Positions 8,520-17,189 of a DNA stretch of 64,000 nucleotides are shown piece by piece (the first letter of the stretch is position 1; every line of letters begins with the position of its first letter). A program made the position numbers and the translations under genes. Origin of the DNA: DATBGS01 sp036557885 (lineage in GTDB: Bacteria > Chloroflexota > Ktedonobacteria > Ktedonobacterales > DATBGS01). The notes under the pieces are model-generated. The model did not search any database and had not been told where the DNA came from. It was given only the letters and a program-made list of their open reading frames with translations. Location of the stretch: assembly GCA_036557885.1 (NCBI GenBank), contig DATBGS010000129.1:1-64000 (forward strand). Reading direction: 5' to 3'.

Positions 8520-9548
8520 ATGCATTTGCGCCTGGCGCTGATTGGATATGGAAATGTGGGACGCGCCTTTGTGGGGCTGCTGAAGGGGAAGGAGGGCGAG
8601 CTTTCGGACCGCTACGATTTGACCTGCTCAATTGTGGGCGTGGCGACGCGCAGCCGGGGCGGGTTCATTGCGAGCGAGGGCGGGTCGCTGGAACTGAGCG
8701 AGGCGGGGCTGCCGGACACGGGGATGCCGCCGGGGGCGGCGCGGCATGAGCGCGATACGCTGGCGTTTCTTCGCGCGTGTCCAGCTGATGTGGTAATCGA
8801 GGTTTCGACGCTTTCGCCGCTGGATGGGCAGCCCGCGCTGGGCTATATGCGCGCGGCGCTGGAGAGCGGAAAGCATGTGGTGACGGCCAATAAGGGGCCG
8901 CTTGCCAATGCGTACCGCGAACTGCGCGATCTGGCGGCAGAGCGTGGGCTGGCGCTGCGCTTTGAGTCTACGGTGATAGATGGGCTGCCAGTCTTTAATC
9001 TGGTGGAGTTTTGTTTGCCCGCCAGCCGAATTCTGGGCTTTCGCGGCATTGTGAATTCGACAAGCAATCTGGTGCTGACGCGCATGGAGGAGGGGCAGAC
9101 GATGGAGGCGGGCATCGCGGAGGCGCAGCGCGTTGGGCTGGCGGAGGCCGATCCGTCGTTTGATCTGGATGGCTGGGACGCGGCGGCAAAGGCGGCGGTG
9201 CTGGCAAATGTGCTGATGGATGCGGGCATCCGGCCAGCCCAGGTGCTGCGCGAAAACGTGAATATGGAGGCGATGAGGGCTATGCAGGCGGCGCTTGGGC
9301 CGGGGCAGGTGCTGCGGCAGGTGGCCGAGGGCCGCGCCGATGGCGGCTCAGTGCGCTGCGCGGTGCGGCTGGAGGCGCTGCCCGCGACGCATCCGTTTGC
9401 GCAGGTGCGCGGCACGCGAAATATCCTCACGCTCCAGACGGATACGATGCGCGATGTGACGATTCAGGAGGATGAATGCACGCCGCGCCAGACGGCGTTT
9501 GGCCTGCTGAGTGATCTGGTTGCTGTTGCGCGCTCGCGTGGGCGCTGA
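8520..9548 (+). CDS. hom: Homoserine dehydrogenase
   Basis: A 342-residue enzyme that reduces aspartate semialdehyde to homoserine, the branch point to threonine and methionine. The Rossmann motif IGYGNVG is at residues 8-14. The nucleotide and catalytic domain includes VTANKGPLANAYREL and STVIDGLPVFNL, and the substrate loop RGIVNSTSNLVLTRME is typical. The protein stops after the catalytic domain, so the C-terminal ACT domain of allosterically controlled homologues is missing. AAGGAGG precedes the ATG. It sits between pheS and pheT, and pheT starts 19 bp after its stop, so it is probably co-transcribed under the Phe T-box. Confidence 0.92.
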   Translation: MHLRLALIGYGNVGRAFVGLLKGKEGELSDRYDLTCSIVGVATRSRGGFIASEGGSLELSEAGLPDTGMPPGAARHERDTLAFLRACPADVVIEVSTLSPLDGQPALGYMRAALESGKHVVTANKGPLANAYRELRDLAAERGLALRFESTVIDGLPVFNLVEFCLPASRILGFRGIVNSTSNLVLTRMEEGQTMEAGIAEAQRVGLAEADPSFDLDGWDAAAKAAVLANVLMDAGIRPAQVLRENVNMEAMRAMQAALGPGQVLRQVAEGRADGGSVRCAVRLEALPATHPFAQVRGTRNILTLQTDTMRDVTIQEDECTPRQTAFGLLSDLVAVARSRGR

Positions 9549-9567
9549 AGATAGCGAGGAAGAGAAG

Positions 9568-12129
9568 ATGAGAGTACCGTTACGTTGGTTGAGAGAGTAT
9601 GTTGAGGTGGAGATGTCGCCAGAGGAACTGGCGAACCGCCTGACGATGGCTGGCCTGGAGGTGGATGCTGTGGAACACCTGGGCCAGCATTGGGACAAGA
9701 TTGTCACGGCGCATGTGCTGTGGGCCGAGCGCATCAAAGGCTCGGACCATCTGAGCGCGACGCGCGTGAACGATGGCACGCATGAATGGAGCGTGGTCTG
9801 CGGGGCGCCGAACGTGGCCGCCGGGCAAAAGGTGGCGCTGGCGCAGGTGGGGGCAAAGATTGGCGATCTGGTGATTCAGCCGAAGAAGGCGATGGGCGTG
9901 ATGTCGGAGGGGATGATCTGTTCGCCGCGCGAACTGGGGCTGAATGATGAGCACAATGGCATCTATGTGCTGCCGCCGGAGACGCCGGTTGGCGTGCCGC
10001 TGAGCGAGGTGCTGGGCGAGACGATCATTGATCTGGACATCAAGGCGCATCGCGGCGATCTGTACTGCATGATTGGGATTGCGCGCGAGGTGGCGGCGTT
10101 CAGCGGGAAGCAATTACATACGCCAGAGGTGAAGGTGACGGAGCAGGGCCGCCCGGCCAGCGAGTTGATGTCGCTGGTGGTGGAGGATAGCGACCTGTGC
10201 CCGCGCTACACGGCGCGGGTGATTACGGGCGTGAAGATCGGGCCGTCGCCACACTGGTTGGCCGAGCGCCTGACGCATATGGGGCTGCGCAGCATCAATA
10301 ACGTGGTGGACATCACCAACTATGTGATGCTGGAGTACGGCCAGCCGCTGCACGCCTTTGATTACGACAAGGTGGCCGAGCATCGCATCGTTGTGCGGCG
10401 GGCGCGTGCGGGCGAGACGATCAAGACGCTGGATGATGTGCAGCGCAAGCTGACCACTGACATGCTTCTCATCACCGACCCCAACGGCCCAACCGGTATT
10501 GCGGGCGTGATGGGCGGCTCGACGAGCGAGGTGTCGGACGCGACGACGAATATTTTGCTGGAGGCGGCGCACTTCAAGGCGACGAATATCCGGCGGACGG
10601 CGGTGGCGCTGGGGATGCGCACGGATGCCTCCAGCCGCTTTGAGAAGGGGGTTGACCCGGAACTGACGGGGGTGGCGGCTGATCGGGCGGCGCAGTTGAT
10701 GGTGGAACTGGCGGGCGGAACGGTGGCGCCGGGGCGGGTGGATTTCTACCCGGAGCCAGTGAAGCGGCGCAGGCTGCCCTTCACGCCGGATGAAGTGGAG
10801 TGGCTGACGGCGCTGCGCGTGACGCAGGATGAGATTGTGCAGACGCTCAGGGCGCTGGGCTTTGGCGTGGAGCCAGAGGAGCACTCGGAGCGGGTGCTGG
10901 TGACGGTTCCGACGTGGCGCGGGGATGTGGAGGAGTCGGCTGATCTGGTGGAGGAGGTGGCGCGGGAGATTGGGTACGACAAGATTCAGAGCACGATTCC
11001 GCAGGGCGAACTGCCGGAGCCGCTGCATGGAAGCTGGTTCGAGCGCGAGGAGTTTGTGCGCGATGTGCTGGTGGGCCGGGGGATGGTGGAGACAGTGACG
11101 TACCCGCTGACCAGCCGCGCAACGATGGCAAAACTCTTCAGCCCACAGCTTCTGGCGGCGGGGAGCGCGGGGGCGCTGCTGCTGGGTGGGCCAGATTCGG
11201 TGGCGCTGCAAGCCAGCGGGGAGGCAGGCCAGAACCGAGCAGTGGCAATTGCCCCGGAGCAGATTCCGGCGATTGTGCTGGCAAACTCGTTGAGCAGCGA
11301 ATTGGAAGCAATGCGCCTGACGCTGATGGGCAGCCTGCTCACGGTGCTGCGCGAAAACGCCAAGCACGAGAGCGCGGGGATGCGCTTCTTTGAGCTTGGG
11401 CGGCGCTATCTGCCGACGGCAGAACTGAAGGAGGGCACGGGGCTGGCGGAGGAACGCCGCACGCTGGGCATGGTGCTGAGCGGGCCTGCGGAGGTGTCGT
11501 GGGCGGAGCTGCCGCGCGACGCGGATTTCTACGATCTGAAGGGCGTGGTGGAGTCGCTGCTAGCGTCGCTGAAAATTGGCAGCTATCGCTTCACGGCGAT
11601 TCAGCATCCGACGTTTCATCCGGGGCGCTGCGCGCTGCTGGAAGTGGCCGTCAGCACTGATGCGCCCGCGGGCGCATTAGCAGAAACCGGGGCGGGCGCG
11701 TGGCAGCGCGTGGGGATACTCGGCGAGGTCCATCCGCAGGTGCAGGAGGCGTTTGATCTGCCGCGCCGGGCGTCTCTGACGGAGCTTGATCTGGAGCGGC
11801 TGTACGCGGGCGTGCCCGGCAGAATTGCGTATCAGGGCTTCTCGCGCTATCCGGCGGTGACGCGCGACCTGGCAATTGTGGTGGGGCAGGATGTGCCCGC
11901 GCAGGCGGTGCAGAGCGTGATCTGGGCGACAGGCGGCGCGCTGGTGCGCAGCGTGGCGCTGTTTGATGTGTATACGGGCGAGCCGATTCCGGCAGGGAAA
12001 AAGAGCCTGGCGTATACGGTGGTGTATCAGTCTGACGAGCGCACGCTGACCGATCAGGAGGTGGATGCACTTCAGGGGCGCATTGTGGCGGAGGTTGCGC
12101 AGCAGCTTGGCGGTACGCTGCGCGGGTAG
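9568..12129 (+). CDS. pheT: Phenylalanine-tRNA ligase beta subunit
   Basis: An 853-residue beta subunit. The start at 9568 (MRVPLRWLREYVEVEMSPEE) matches the family and gives an AGGAAGAG Shine-Dalgarno site; an in-frame codon further upstream lies inside hom. Order of domains: B1 with the OB-fold tRNA-binding insert (about 40-150), B3/B4 editing region, B5, the catalytic-like core, and the C-terminal ferredoxin-fold anticodon-binding domain (about 760-853, ending GRIVAEVAQQLGGTLRG). It pairs with PheS and edits mischarged Tyr-tRNA-Phe. Confidence 0.97.
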   Translation: MRVPLRWLREYVEVEMSPEELANRLTMAGLEVDAVEHLGQHWDKIVTAHVLWAERIKGSDHLSATRVNDGTHEWSVVCGAPNVAAGQKVALAQVGAKIGDLVIQPKKAMGVMSEGMICSPRELGLNDEHNGIYVLPPETPVGVPLSEVLGETIIDLDIKAHRGDLYCMIGIAREVAAFSGKQLHTPEVKVTEQGRPASELMSLVVEDSDLCPRYTARVITGVKIGPSPHWLAERLTHMGLRSINNVVDITNYVMLEYGQPLHAFDYDKVAEHRIVVRRARAGETIKTLDDVQRKLTTDMLLITDPNGPTGIAGVMGGSTSEVSDATTNILLEAAHFKATNIRRTAVALGMRTDASSRFEKGVDPELTGVAADRAAQLMVELAGGTVAPGRVDFYPEPVKRRRLPFTPDEVEWLTALRVTQDEIVQTLRALGFGVEPEEHSERVLVTVPTWRGDVEESADLVEEVAREIGYDKIQSTIPQGELPEPLHGSWFEREEFVRDVLVGRGMVETVTYPLTSRATMAKLFSPQLLAAGSAGALLLGGPDSVALQASGEAGQNRAVAIAPEQIPAIVLANSLSSELEAMRLTLMGSLLTVLRENAKHESAGMRFFELGRRYLPTAELKEGTGLAEERRTLGMVLSGPAEVSWAELPRDADFYDLKGVVESLLASLKIGSYRFTAIQHPTFHPGRCALLEVAVSTDAPAGALAETGAGAWQRVGILGEVHPQVQEAFDLPRRASLTELDLERLYAGVPGRIAYQGFSRYPAVTRDLAIVVGQDVPAQAVQSVIWATGGALVRSVALFDVYTGEPIPAGKKSLAYTVVYQSDERTLTDQEVDALQGRIVAEVAQQLGGTLRG

Positions 12130-12131
12130 GA

Positions 12132-12169
12132 GATTTGTAGCACCGGCGACCCTGCCGGTGCTACAAATC
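12132..12169. repeat. REP-like palindrome after pheT
   Basis: A 16-bp perfect stem GATTTGTAGCACCGGC with its complement and a 6-base loop. There is no T-run, so it is not a canonical terminator, though it could slow polymerase after pheT. It is the cleanest copy of the TAGCACCGGC family. Confidence 0.7.
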
Positions 12170-12180
12170 TCGGTGCCTTC

Positions 12181-12208
12181 TTGACTTGCGCTGTTGCCCC
12201 TCTATACT
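12181..12208 (+). promoter_or_regulatory. Sigma70-type promoter of the pseudokinase gene
   Basis: TTGACT at 12181-12186, a 16-bp spacer and TATACT at 12203-12208. Confidence 0.65.
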
Positions 12209-12265
12209 AGCTCTACTGTTGCTGTGAGCGTTTGCCTTCCTAGAAGCAAGAGGGAGGTTTCTCCA

Positions 12266-13099
12266 ATGGATGACCTTACGGGCAAGGTGATAGGTAGGTA
12301 TCGGTTGGTGAAGTTGTTGGGGCAGGGAAGCGTCGGAAGTGTCTATCTTGGCGAAAAGCCTCTCTCCGACCAGAAGGTCGCTGTTAAAGTGCTTTTTCCT
12401 TTTTCCTGGATTGATATAAAGAGCCATCTTGCAGAAGCAGTGCGTATCTCTACTCTGTTAGATCACTCTCATATTCTGCGGCTGATTGAGGCGAGTTATG
12501 AAGAAGAGATCGCGTATCTGGTGATGAGCTACGCGCCATTTGGTTCAATTCGCTCCCGACACCCCAGAGGTCAGCCCTTCCCACTGCCTGCTGTGGTATC
12601 TTACGCAAAACAGGTGGCTGGTGCAGTTCAACATGCTCATGATGTTGGACTTATGCACGGCTTTATTGATCCAGATCAGCTTTTGGTGGAGGAGAACACG
12701 TTTGTTTTGCTCGACTTCACCGATGCCTTTTTGAAGAAAGCCCTCCTTGCGTTCGATTTTATTTTCATGGAAAAGTTTTTCAGCGCTCGCTATGTGGCAC
12801 CTGAGCAACTGCATAGAAAGCCCCAAAAAGCAAGCGATCAATTCACTTTGGGGGTGATTGTTTATGAATGGCTTGCTGGGGTGAATCCTTTTCCAGATTT
12901 TTCTGGACCGAATCCAGAAAGTATACCGACGCAGTTTCGCCAGTATGCAATCCCCTCTCTCCGCGTTCCTAACCCCGCTGTCCCAGAAGCTGTGGAGCAG
13001 GTGGTGCTGAAGGCGCTGTCAAAGTACCCTGATGATCGCTATGAGAGCGTGGCGGCGTTTGCGGCGGCGTTGGAGAAAGCGAGCAAAGATAGGCCATAG
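12266..13099 (+). CDS. Soluble Hanks-type pseudokinase
   Basis: A 277-residue protein consisting only of a protein kinase fold. The Gly-rich loop GQGSVGSVY and Lys41 (VAVK) are kept. The catalytic loop has decayed: HRDIKPENLL is replaced by HGFIDPDQLL (131-140), so the catalytic Asp is Phe133, the loop Lys is Asp135 and the metal-binding Asn is Gln. DFG reads DFT at 150-152; APE is kept at 178-180. It should bind nucleotide poorly or without transfer. No membrane helix or sensor follows. The start at 12266 has GGGAGG upstream. Its GC content is visibly lower than the flanking genes. It probably acts as a scaffold or allosteric partner. Confidence 0.88.
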   Translation: MDDLTGKVIGRYRLVKLLGQGSVGSVYLGEKPLSDQKVAVKVLFPFSWIDIKSHLAEAVRISTLLDHSHILRLIEASYEEEIAYLVMSYAPFGSIRSRHPRGQPFPLPAVVSYAKQVAGAVQHAHDVGLMHGFIDPDQLLVEENTFVLLDFTDAFLKKALLAFDFIFMEKFFSARYVAPEQLHRKPQKASDQFTLGVIVYEWLAGVNPFPDFSGPNPESIPTQFRQYAIPSLRVPNPAVPEAVEQVVLKALSKYPDDRYESVAAFAAALEKASKDRP

Positions 13100-13104
13100 C
13101 CTCG

Positions 13105-13210
13105 CCCCTGCCGGTTGGAAACCCCTCAATGCAGGGGCAAGCGCTGCCCGCGCCACAAGGGACACCGGCACCCCTCAATGCAGGGGCACAGGGGACGCCG
13201 GTGCTACAAG
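13105..13210. repeat. REP-like repeat cluster between convergent genes
   Basis: CCCCTCAATGCAGGGGCA occurs twice, and CACCGGC / GCCGGTGCTACAAG halves flank the second copy. It fills the gap between the pseudokinase and the convergent WD40 gene. Confidence 0.6.
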
Positions 13211-13212
13211 CG

Positions 13213-14184
13213 CTAGTCGCTGCCAGCGCCAGATTCTTCTGCGATTTGCCAGACCTGGACGAGGTGGTCGGCGGTGGCAACGGCGAGCAGGCGCCCGTCG
13301 GGGGACCAGTCCAGCGCCCAGATGCCCTTGGGATGGGCGAGCCAGGTGGTGAGCGGGTCGCCAGTGGTGGCGTCCCAGAGGTGGACGATGCCGTCGCTGG
13401 AACTGGAGGCGATGAGCGTGCCACCCCCCAAAGCGGGGGCACCGTCCGGGGACCAGGCCAGGGCTTGCACGAGGTCGCGGTGTTTGCGATAGGAGAGGAG
13501 GATGGCTCCGGTTGCTGCTTCGATGATGTGGATGTCGCCGTAGTCGCCGGGAGCGGCCAGGCGTGTGCCGTCTGGGGACCAGGCGAGCGTGTGGATGGGG
13601 GCGGCGTCGTTGGCGAGGAGGGTGTGCTGTTCGTTGGCGGAGACATCCCAGACATCCAGGCGGCCATAGCTGGGGCGTGTCTCTGGCTGGCGCGCGCCGC
13701 CAATTGCCAGGTGCTCACCAGTGGGCGACCAGGCCAGGGCGTGGATTTCGTCAAAGCGGGCGGAAGACTCAGTGAGGTAGTGGCCGCTGCGGGCGTCCCA
13801 GATGTGGGCGTTGCCAGCATAATCGCCAGAGGCGATGCGGCGGCCATCGGGGGACCAGGCGGCGGCGTAAACTTCGTAGTGGTGGCCGCGATAGGTGAAG
13901 CGGTACTCCCCGGTGTTGGCCTCCCAGACCTGGACGGTGCGGTCATAGCTGGCCGAGGCGATGCGCTCGCCATCGGGGGACCAGGCGAGGCTTTTGACGC
14001 CGGATGCGTGGCGGCGATAGATGACTTCACCCCTGCCCAGGCGCGAGTGAAAGACATGGACGCTGCCCTGGCCGCGTTCGCCCCACACGCCGCTGCCAGA
14101 GGCAAGGAAGCGTCCATTGGGCGACCAGGCTACGGTGTTGATGCGATTATTCTGGCCGCGATAGGTGAGCAGCAGCCTTGCCAT
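13213..14184 (-). CDS. Seven-bladed WD40 protein, probably cytoplasmic
   Basis: A 323-residue protein made almost entirely of seven WD40 repeats (AWSPDG and VW landmarks, 42-50 residues each), without signal peptide or other domain. A TTG two codons upstream is possible, but ATG at 14184 lies 7 bases after AGGAGG. It starts 20 bp after the stop of the upstream sensor kinase on the same strand, so the two are very likely one operon and the propeller may present substrates to that kinase. Blades 1, 4 and 6 carry insertions. Confidence 0.85.
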   Translation of the reverse strand: MARLLLTYRGQNNRINTVAWSPNGRFLASGSGVWGERGQGSVHVFHSRLGRGEVIYRRHASGVKSLAWSPDGERIASASYDRTVQVWEANTGEYRFTYRGHHYEVYAAAWSPDGRRIASGDYAGNAHIWDARSGHYLTESSARFDEIHALAWSPTGEHLAIGGARQPETRPSYGRLDVWDVSANEQHTLLANDAAPIHTLAWSPDGTRLAAPGDYGDIHIIEAATGAILLSYRKHRDLVQALAWSPDGAPALGGGTLIASSSSDGIVHLWDATTGDPLTTWLAHPKGIWALDWSPDGRLLAVATADHLVQVWQIAEESGAGSD

Positions 14185-14204
14185 TCCCAATCCTCCTGAT
14201 ATGT

Positions 14205-16160
14205 TCAGGCCGTTGGCGTCAATGAGAAGTAGGTGAACTGGTATTCGGCGTTATCGCCAGTGACCAGCAAGCCAACGGCGCCGGTAGCATACTCGGTATC
14301 ACTTACTGCACCATCGGGACCGCCCAGCGAAAGCTGCTGTCCATTGACATAGAAGGTGTAGCTGCCTCCCTTCGCAACGAGCTTGAGGTCGTTGATCTGA
14401 TTTAAGCCTGCCAGCACTTTTGGCGTGCCATCGGTGAAGCTGGCGGTGGTATCGCTGGAGGGATATTTCACGAACTGATAGCCGCCATCGGCATTAATGG
14501 TAAAAGCGTAGCCGCTGACCGTATTCTGGGCAATTTTTGCGCGAACCAGCAGGCCGTAGCCCATATTAGTGTTGCCAGAAACCTGTTTCATTTTCACTTC
14601 CAGCGTGAAATTGGCAGGAGGAGTGCCAAGGTGGGTTGGGAGTATGGGATAGGTCAAGCGATAGTTTGACCCAGCGGGAATAACGATGTCGTACACGCCG
14701 CTGCCCAGTTTCCAGTTGAGCGCGGCATCGTTGTTGATATGGCCGGTAGGCCAGCCATGTGTGTTGACGGTGAAGTCATCGGTAATGGCGGTGGTAACAG
14801 AAGGCTGCGCGCCTTGTGTGGCGGTTGGTGAGGCGCTGACGCCGATGCCAAGCACGGCCAGGAGTGGATGGCCTGGTATGAGTGCCAGGATGAGCGCGGC
14901 CACCAGCAGGAGCGCGCTGGCGGTTCCCAGCCAGGGAAGCAGTTTGCGGCGCGGCTGTTCTGGCGGCTTGGGGGCGAAGATGGGCGTGTGCCCCGGCAGC
15001 GGGGTGGGCACGGTGTGGAAGGTGGATGCGCCAGGTGGGGCGCTCACCTGGCTTGGCCCGGAGACTCCTGGTGCAGAGGGTGCCGGGGGATAACTGATTG
15101 GCGTTTGGGCGCTGGGAGTGTAGGCCCCGCCCAGGGAAGGAGCGCCAGGGCCGGGCTGGGTGATGATGGGCGTGGGTGGCGCGGGCATGGCGGCGGCGCT
15201 GTTGGTTGGGCGCGTTGGGTTGTCGGGGGCGATGACGGTTGGCCCTGGCTGCGCCAGGATGGTTGGGCCATAATCAATCTGCGAGGCGGAAAGCATGGCG
15301 CCTTCCAGCGCCCGCGCAAAGGCTTCGGCGGTCTGGAAGCGCTGCTGGGGGTCTTTGGCAATGGCTACGGAGAGCACCTGCACGACGTTTTCTGGGACGG
15401 TAGGGTTGATCTGGCTGAGCGAGGGCGGGGCATCGTTGATTTGCTGGTAGAGCACGCCCCAGGGGGTGTCTGAGCGGAAAGGCAGCCGCCCGGTGAGCAG
15501 CAGATAGAGCACCAACCCCAGCGAGTAGATGTCGGTGCGCGGGTCAATCGTTTCGCCTTTGGCCTGCTCTGGCGCCATGAATTCGGGCGTGCCGATGATG
15601 CTGCCTGCGGTGGTAAGCGGCTGATGGATGGCGCCCTGCTGCGGCGGGGCGGAATCGCCTGGGCCGGAGAGCAGCTTGGCGATGCCAAAATCGGAGAGCA
15701 GCAGATGGTTGGGGTCTTGCTCGTCGAGCAGCATGTTGGAGGGCTTGATGTCGCGGTGGATGATGGCGCGCTGGTGGGCGTGGTGGAGCGCCTGGGCCAT
15801 CTGGACGGTGTAGCGCACGGCCTGCGCTACAGGGAGGGGCCGCCCATTTCTGAGTTTGCTGCTGAGCGTTCCGCCGCCGACGTATTGCATGACGAGATAG
15901 GGGATGCCGCCCGCTTCGCCGTAGTCATAAACTTCGACGATGTTGCTGTGATGCAACTGCGCGACGACCTGCGCCTCGCGGTCAAAACGCTCGCGGAAGC
16001 CAGCGCGGGCGGCGGCTTCTGGGAGGATGATTTTCAACGCGACCAGACGCCGGAGGCGCGGATGCTGCGCTTTGTAGACGCGCGCCATGCCGCCTTCGCC
16101 AAGCTGCTCCAGTACCTGATATTGCCCCAAGAGCGAGCCGCTCAAGTTGTCTATATCCAT
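14205..16160 (-). CDS. Membrane Ser/Thr protein kinase with lectin-like extracytoplasmic domain
   Basis: A 651-residue protein. Kinase domain: residues 14-280 with GEGGMARVY, Lys43, HRDIKPSN at 135-142 and DFG at 157-159, all intact. A Pro/Ala/Thr-rich linker follows to about 410, then one or two hydrophobic segments (LLLVAALILALI and LLAVLGIGV). The C-terminal 190 residues form a beta-rich domain with YGLLVRA, GGYQFVKY and FYVNGQQ, resembling concanavalin-like/DUF1080-type sugar-binding folds. The protein encoded at 24818-26101 carries the same domain on a zinc ribbon. ATG at 16160 has AGAGGGGG upstream. The WD40 gene follows 20 bp downstream. Confidence 0.9.
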   Translation of the reverse strand: MDIDNLSGSLLGQYQVLEQLGEGGMARVYKAQHPRLRRLVALKIILPEAAARAGFRERFDREAQVVAQLHHSNIVEVYDYGEAGGIPYLVMQYVGGGTLSSKLRNGRPLPVAQAVRYTVQMAQALHHAHQRAIIHRDIKPSNMLLDEQDPNHLLLSDFGIAKLLSGPGDSAPPQQGAIHQPLTTAGSIIGTPEFMAPEQAKGETIDPRTDIYSLGLVLYLLLTGRLPFRSDTPWGVLYQQINDAPPSLSQINPTVPENVVQVLSVAIAKDPQQRFQTAEAFARALEGAMLSASQIDYGPTILAQPGPTVIAPDNPTRPTNSAAAMPAPPTPIITQPGPGAPSLGGAYTPSAQTPISYPPAPSAPGVSGPSQVSAPPGASTFHTVPTPLPGHTPIFAPKPPEQPRRKLLPWLGTASALLLVAALILALIPGHPLLAVLGIGVSASPTATQGAQPSVTTAITDDFTVNTHGWPTGHINNDAALNWKLGSGVYDIVIPAGSNYRLTYPILPTHLGTPPANFTLEVKMKQVSGNTNMGYGLLVRAKIAQNTVSGYAFTINADGGYQFVKYPSSDTTASFTDGTPKVLAGLNQINDLKLVAKGGSYTFYVNGQQLSLGGPDGAVSDTEYATGAVGLLVTGDNAEYQFTYFSLTPTA

Positions 16161-16206
16161 CGTTTGCCCCCTCTGGATGATTGTGCGCAAGATGTCGCTG
16201 CTAACC

Positions 16207-16235
16207 AGTATAGCTGGCCTGAATGCTCTGCGCAA
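16207..16235 (-). promoter_or_regulatory. Sigma70-type promoter of the lectin-like sensor kinase
   Basis: On the minus strand: TTGCGC (16235-16230), a 17-bp spacer and TATACT (16212-16207). Confidence 0.6.
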
Positions 16236-16307
16236 TTGACTGGCTCACTTTTTCCCGCGTCCCGCGCGCTTTTTCCGGCGGGTGGTTCTTTGGTTGCGGA
16301 AGCACTC

Positions 16308-16336
16308 TTGCGCAAGGGCGGGGTTCTGGCTATACT
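16308..16336 (+). promoter_or_regulatory. Sigma70-type promoter of the cvpA-like gene
   Basis: TTGCGC at 16308-16313, a 17-bp spacer and TATACT at 16331-16336. It has the same -35 and -10 hexamers as the divergent kinase promoter 70 bp away. Confidence 0.7.
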
Positions 16337-16382
16337 TGAGTCAAGCATGATTTTTTTTTGGAAACGGGCTGGGAGGCAGGCG

Positions 16383-16946
16383 ATGCTTCTTGATGTGCTG
16401 ATTATTCTGCTGGTCGTTGGCGGAGTGGGCTTTGGCTTCTGGAGAGGGATTCTTTTGCCAGGGCTGACGATTGTGGGCATCTATCTGGGGGCGCTGCTGG
16501 CCCGCTTTGTCTATCAGTCGCTGGCGCAGTCGCTTTCGTCTGTGCTGCCGCTTAATGTGAGTATCGCGCAGGTGGTGATTTTTCTGCTGATTGTTGCCCT
16601 GGTGCCAATCGGCCTGGCCTTCGGGATACGCTCGCTGATGGGGACGCTGAAACTGCCGCCGCGCCTGGGGCAGGTGGATTTGTTGGGCGGGTCTATCCTG
16701 GGCGGGATTCTGGGTCTGGTGGTGGCGATGCTGGCGGTGCTGGCGATTGGTTTTCTGGTGACGACGGCAGACCTGACGGAGAGCGGCGGGTTGCATTATC
16801 CGTTGTTTGACGCGCTTCAGGCGACCTGGGGGGCGTCTATCTTGCGTGGGCCAATTGTGGTGGTTGGACATCTGTTTTATTACGCGCTGCTGCCGAATGC
16901 GGGCAAGACGGTTCCCGATATTCTCAATGTGTTTATTCCGCATTAG
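16383..16946 (+). CDS. CvpA-family membrane protein
   Basis: A 187-residue protein with four or five hydrophobic segments, starting MLLDVLIILLVVGGVGFGFWRG. The short N-terminal helix followed by GFWRG and the length fit the CvpA (colicin V production) family, whose role is related to envelope homeostasis. A Gly-rich helix (LGGSILGGILGLVVAMLAV) is typical of the family. GGGAGG lies before the ATG. It is followed by clpP on the same strand, 243 bp away. The assignment rests on topology and local pattern rather than a diagnostic motif. Confidence 0.7.
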   Translation: MLLDVLIILLVVGGVGFGFWRGILLPGLTIVGIYLGALLARFVYQSLAQSLSSVLPLNVSIAQVVIFLLIVALVPIGLAFGIRSLMGTLKLPPRLGQVDLLGGSILGGILGLVVAMLAVLAIGFLVTTADLTESGGLHYPLFDALQATWGASILRGPIVVVGHLFYYALLPNAGKTVPDILNVFIPH

Positions 16947-17189
16947 CCCTGATTACGGTGCACCTGAAGCAGGATGGTGTTGCGGAAACGGGTGCCCCGC
17001 CTGGATTGCTTGCCATCTTTGCCGTCAGGTGATATGCTGTGTGTGTGGCATTGGAGGAGATTGGCTTTTTGAGTATGGCGTTTGTGTATTTGCCCTCCTG
17101 TGCTGCGTTGCAGATGCTGCTTGTTCTTGGCCGATTCCTGCTATTTCTCTTGATGTGGGGAGTCGGCCTTCGCTGAAGGAGCGAAACCG

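Noticed and set aside
12132..12169. Rho-independent terminator of pheT
   Set aside because: The stem is strong, but there is no T-run on either side, and the sequence belongs to the dispersed REP-like family.
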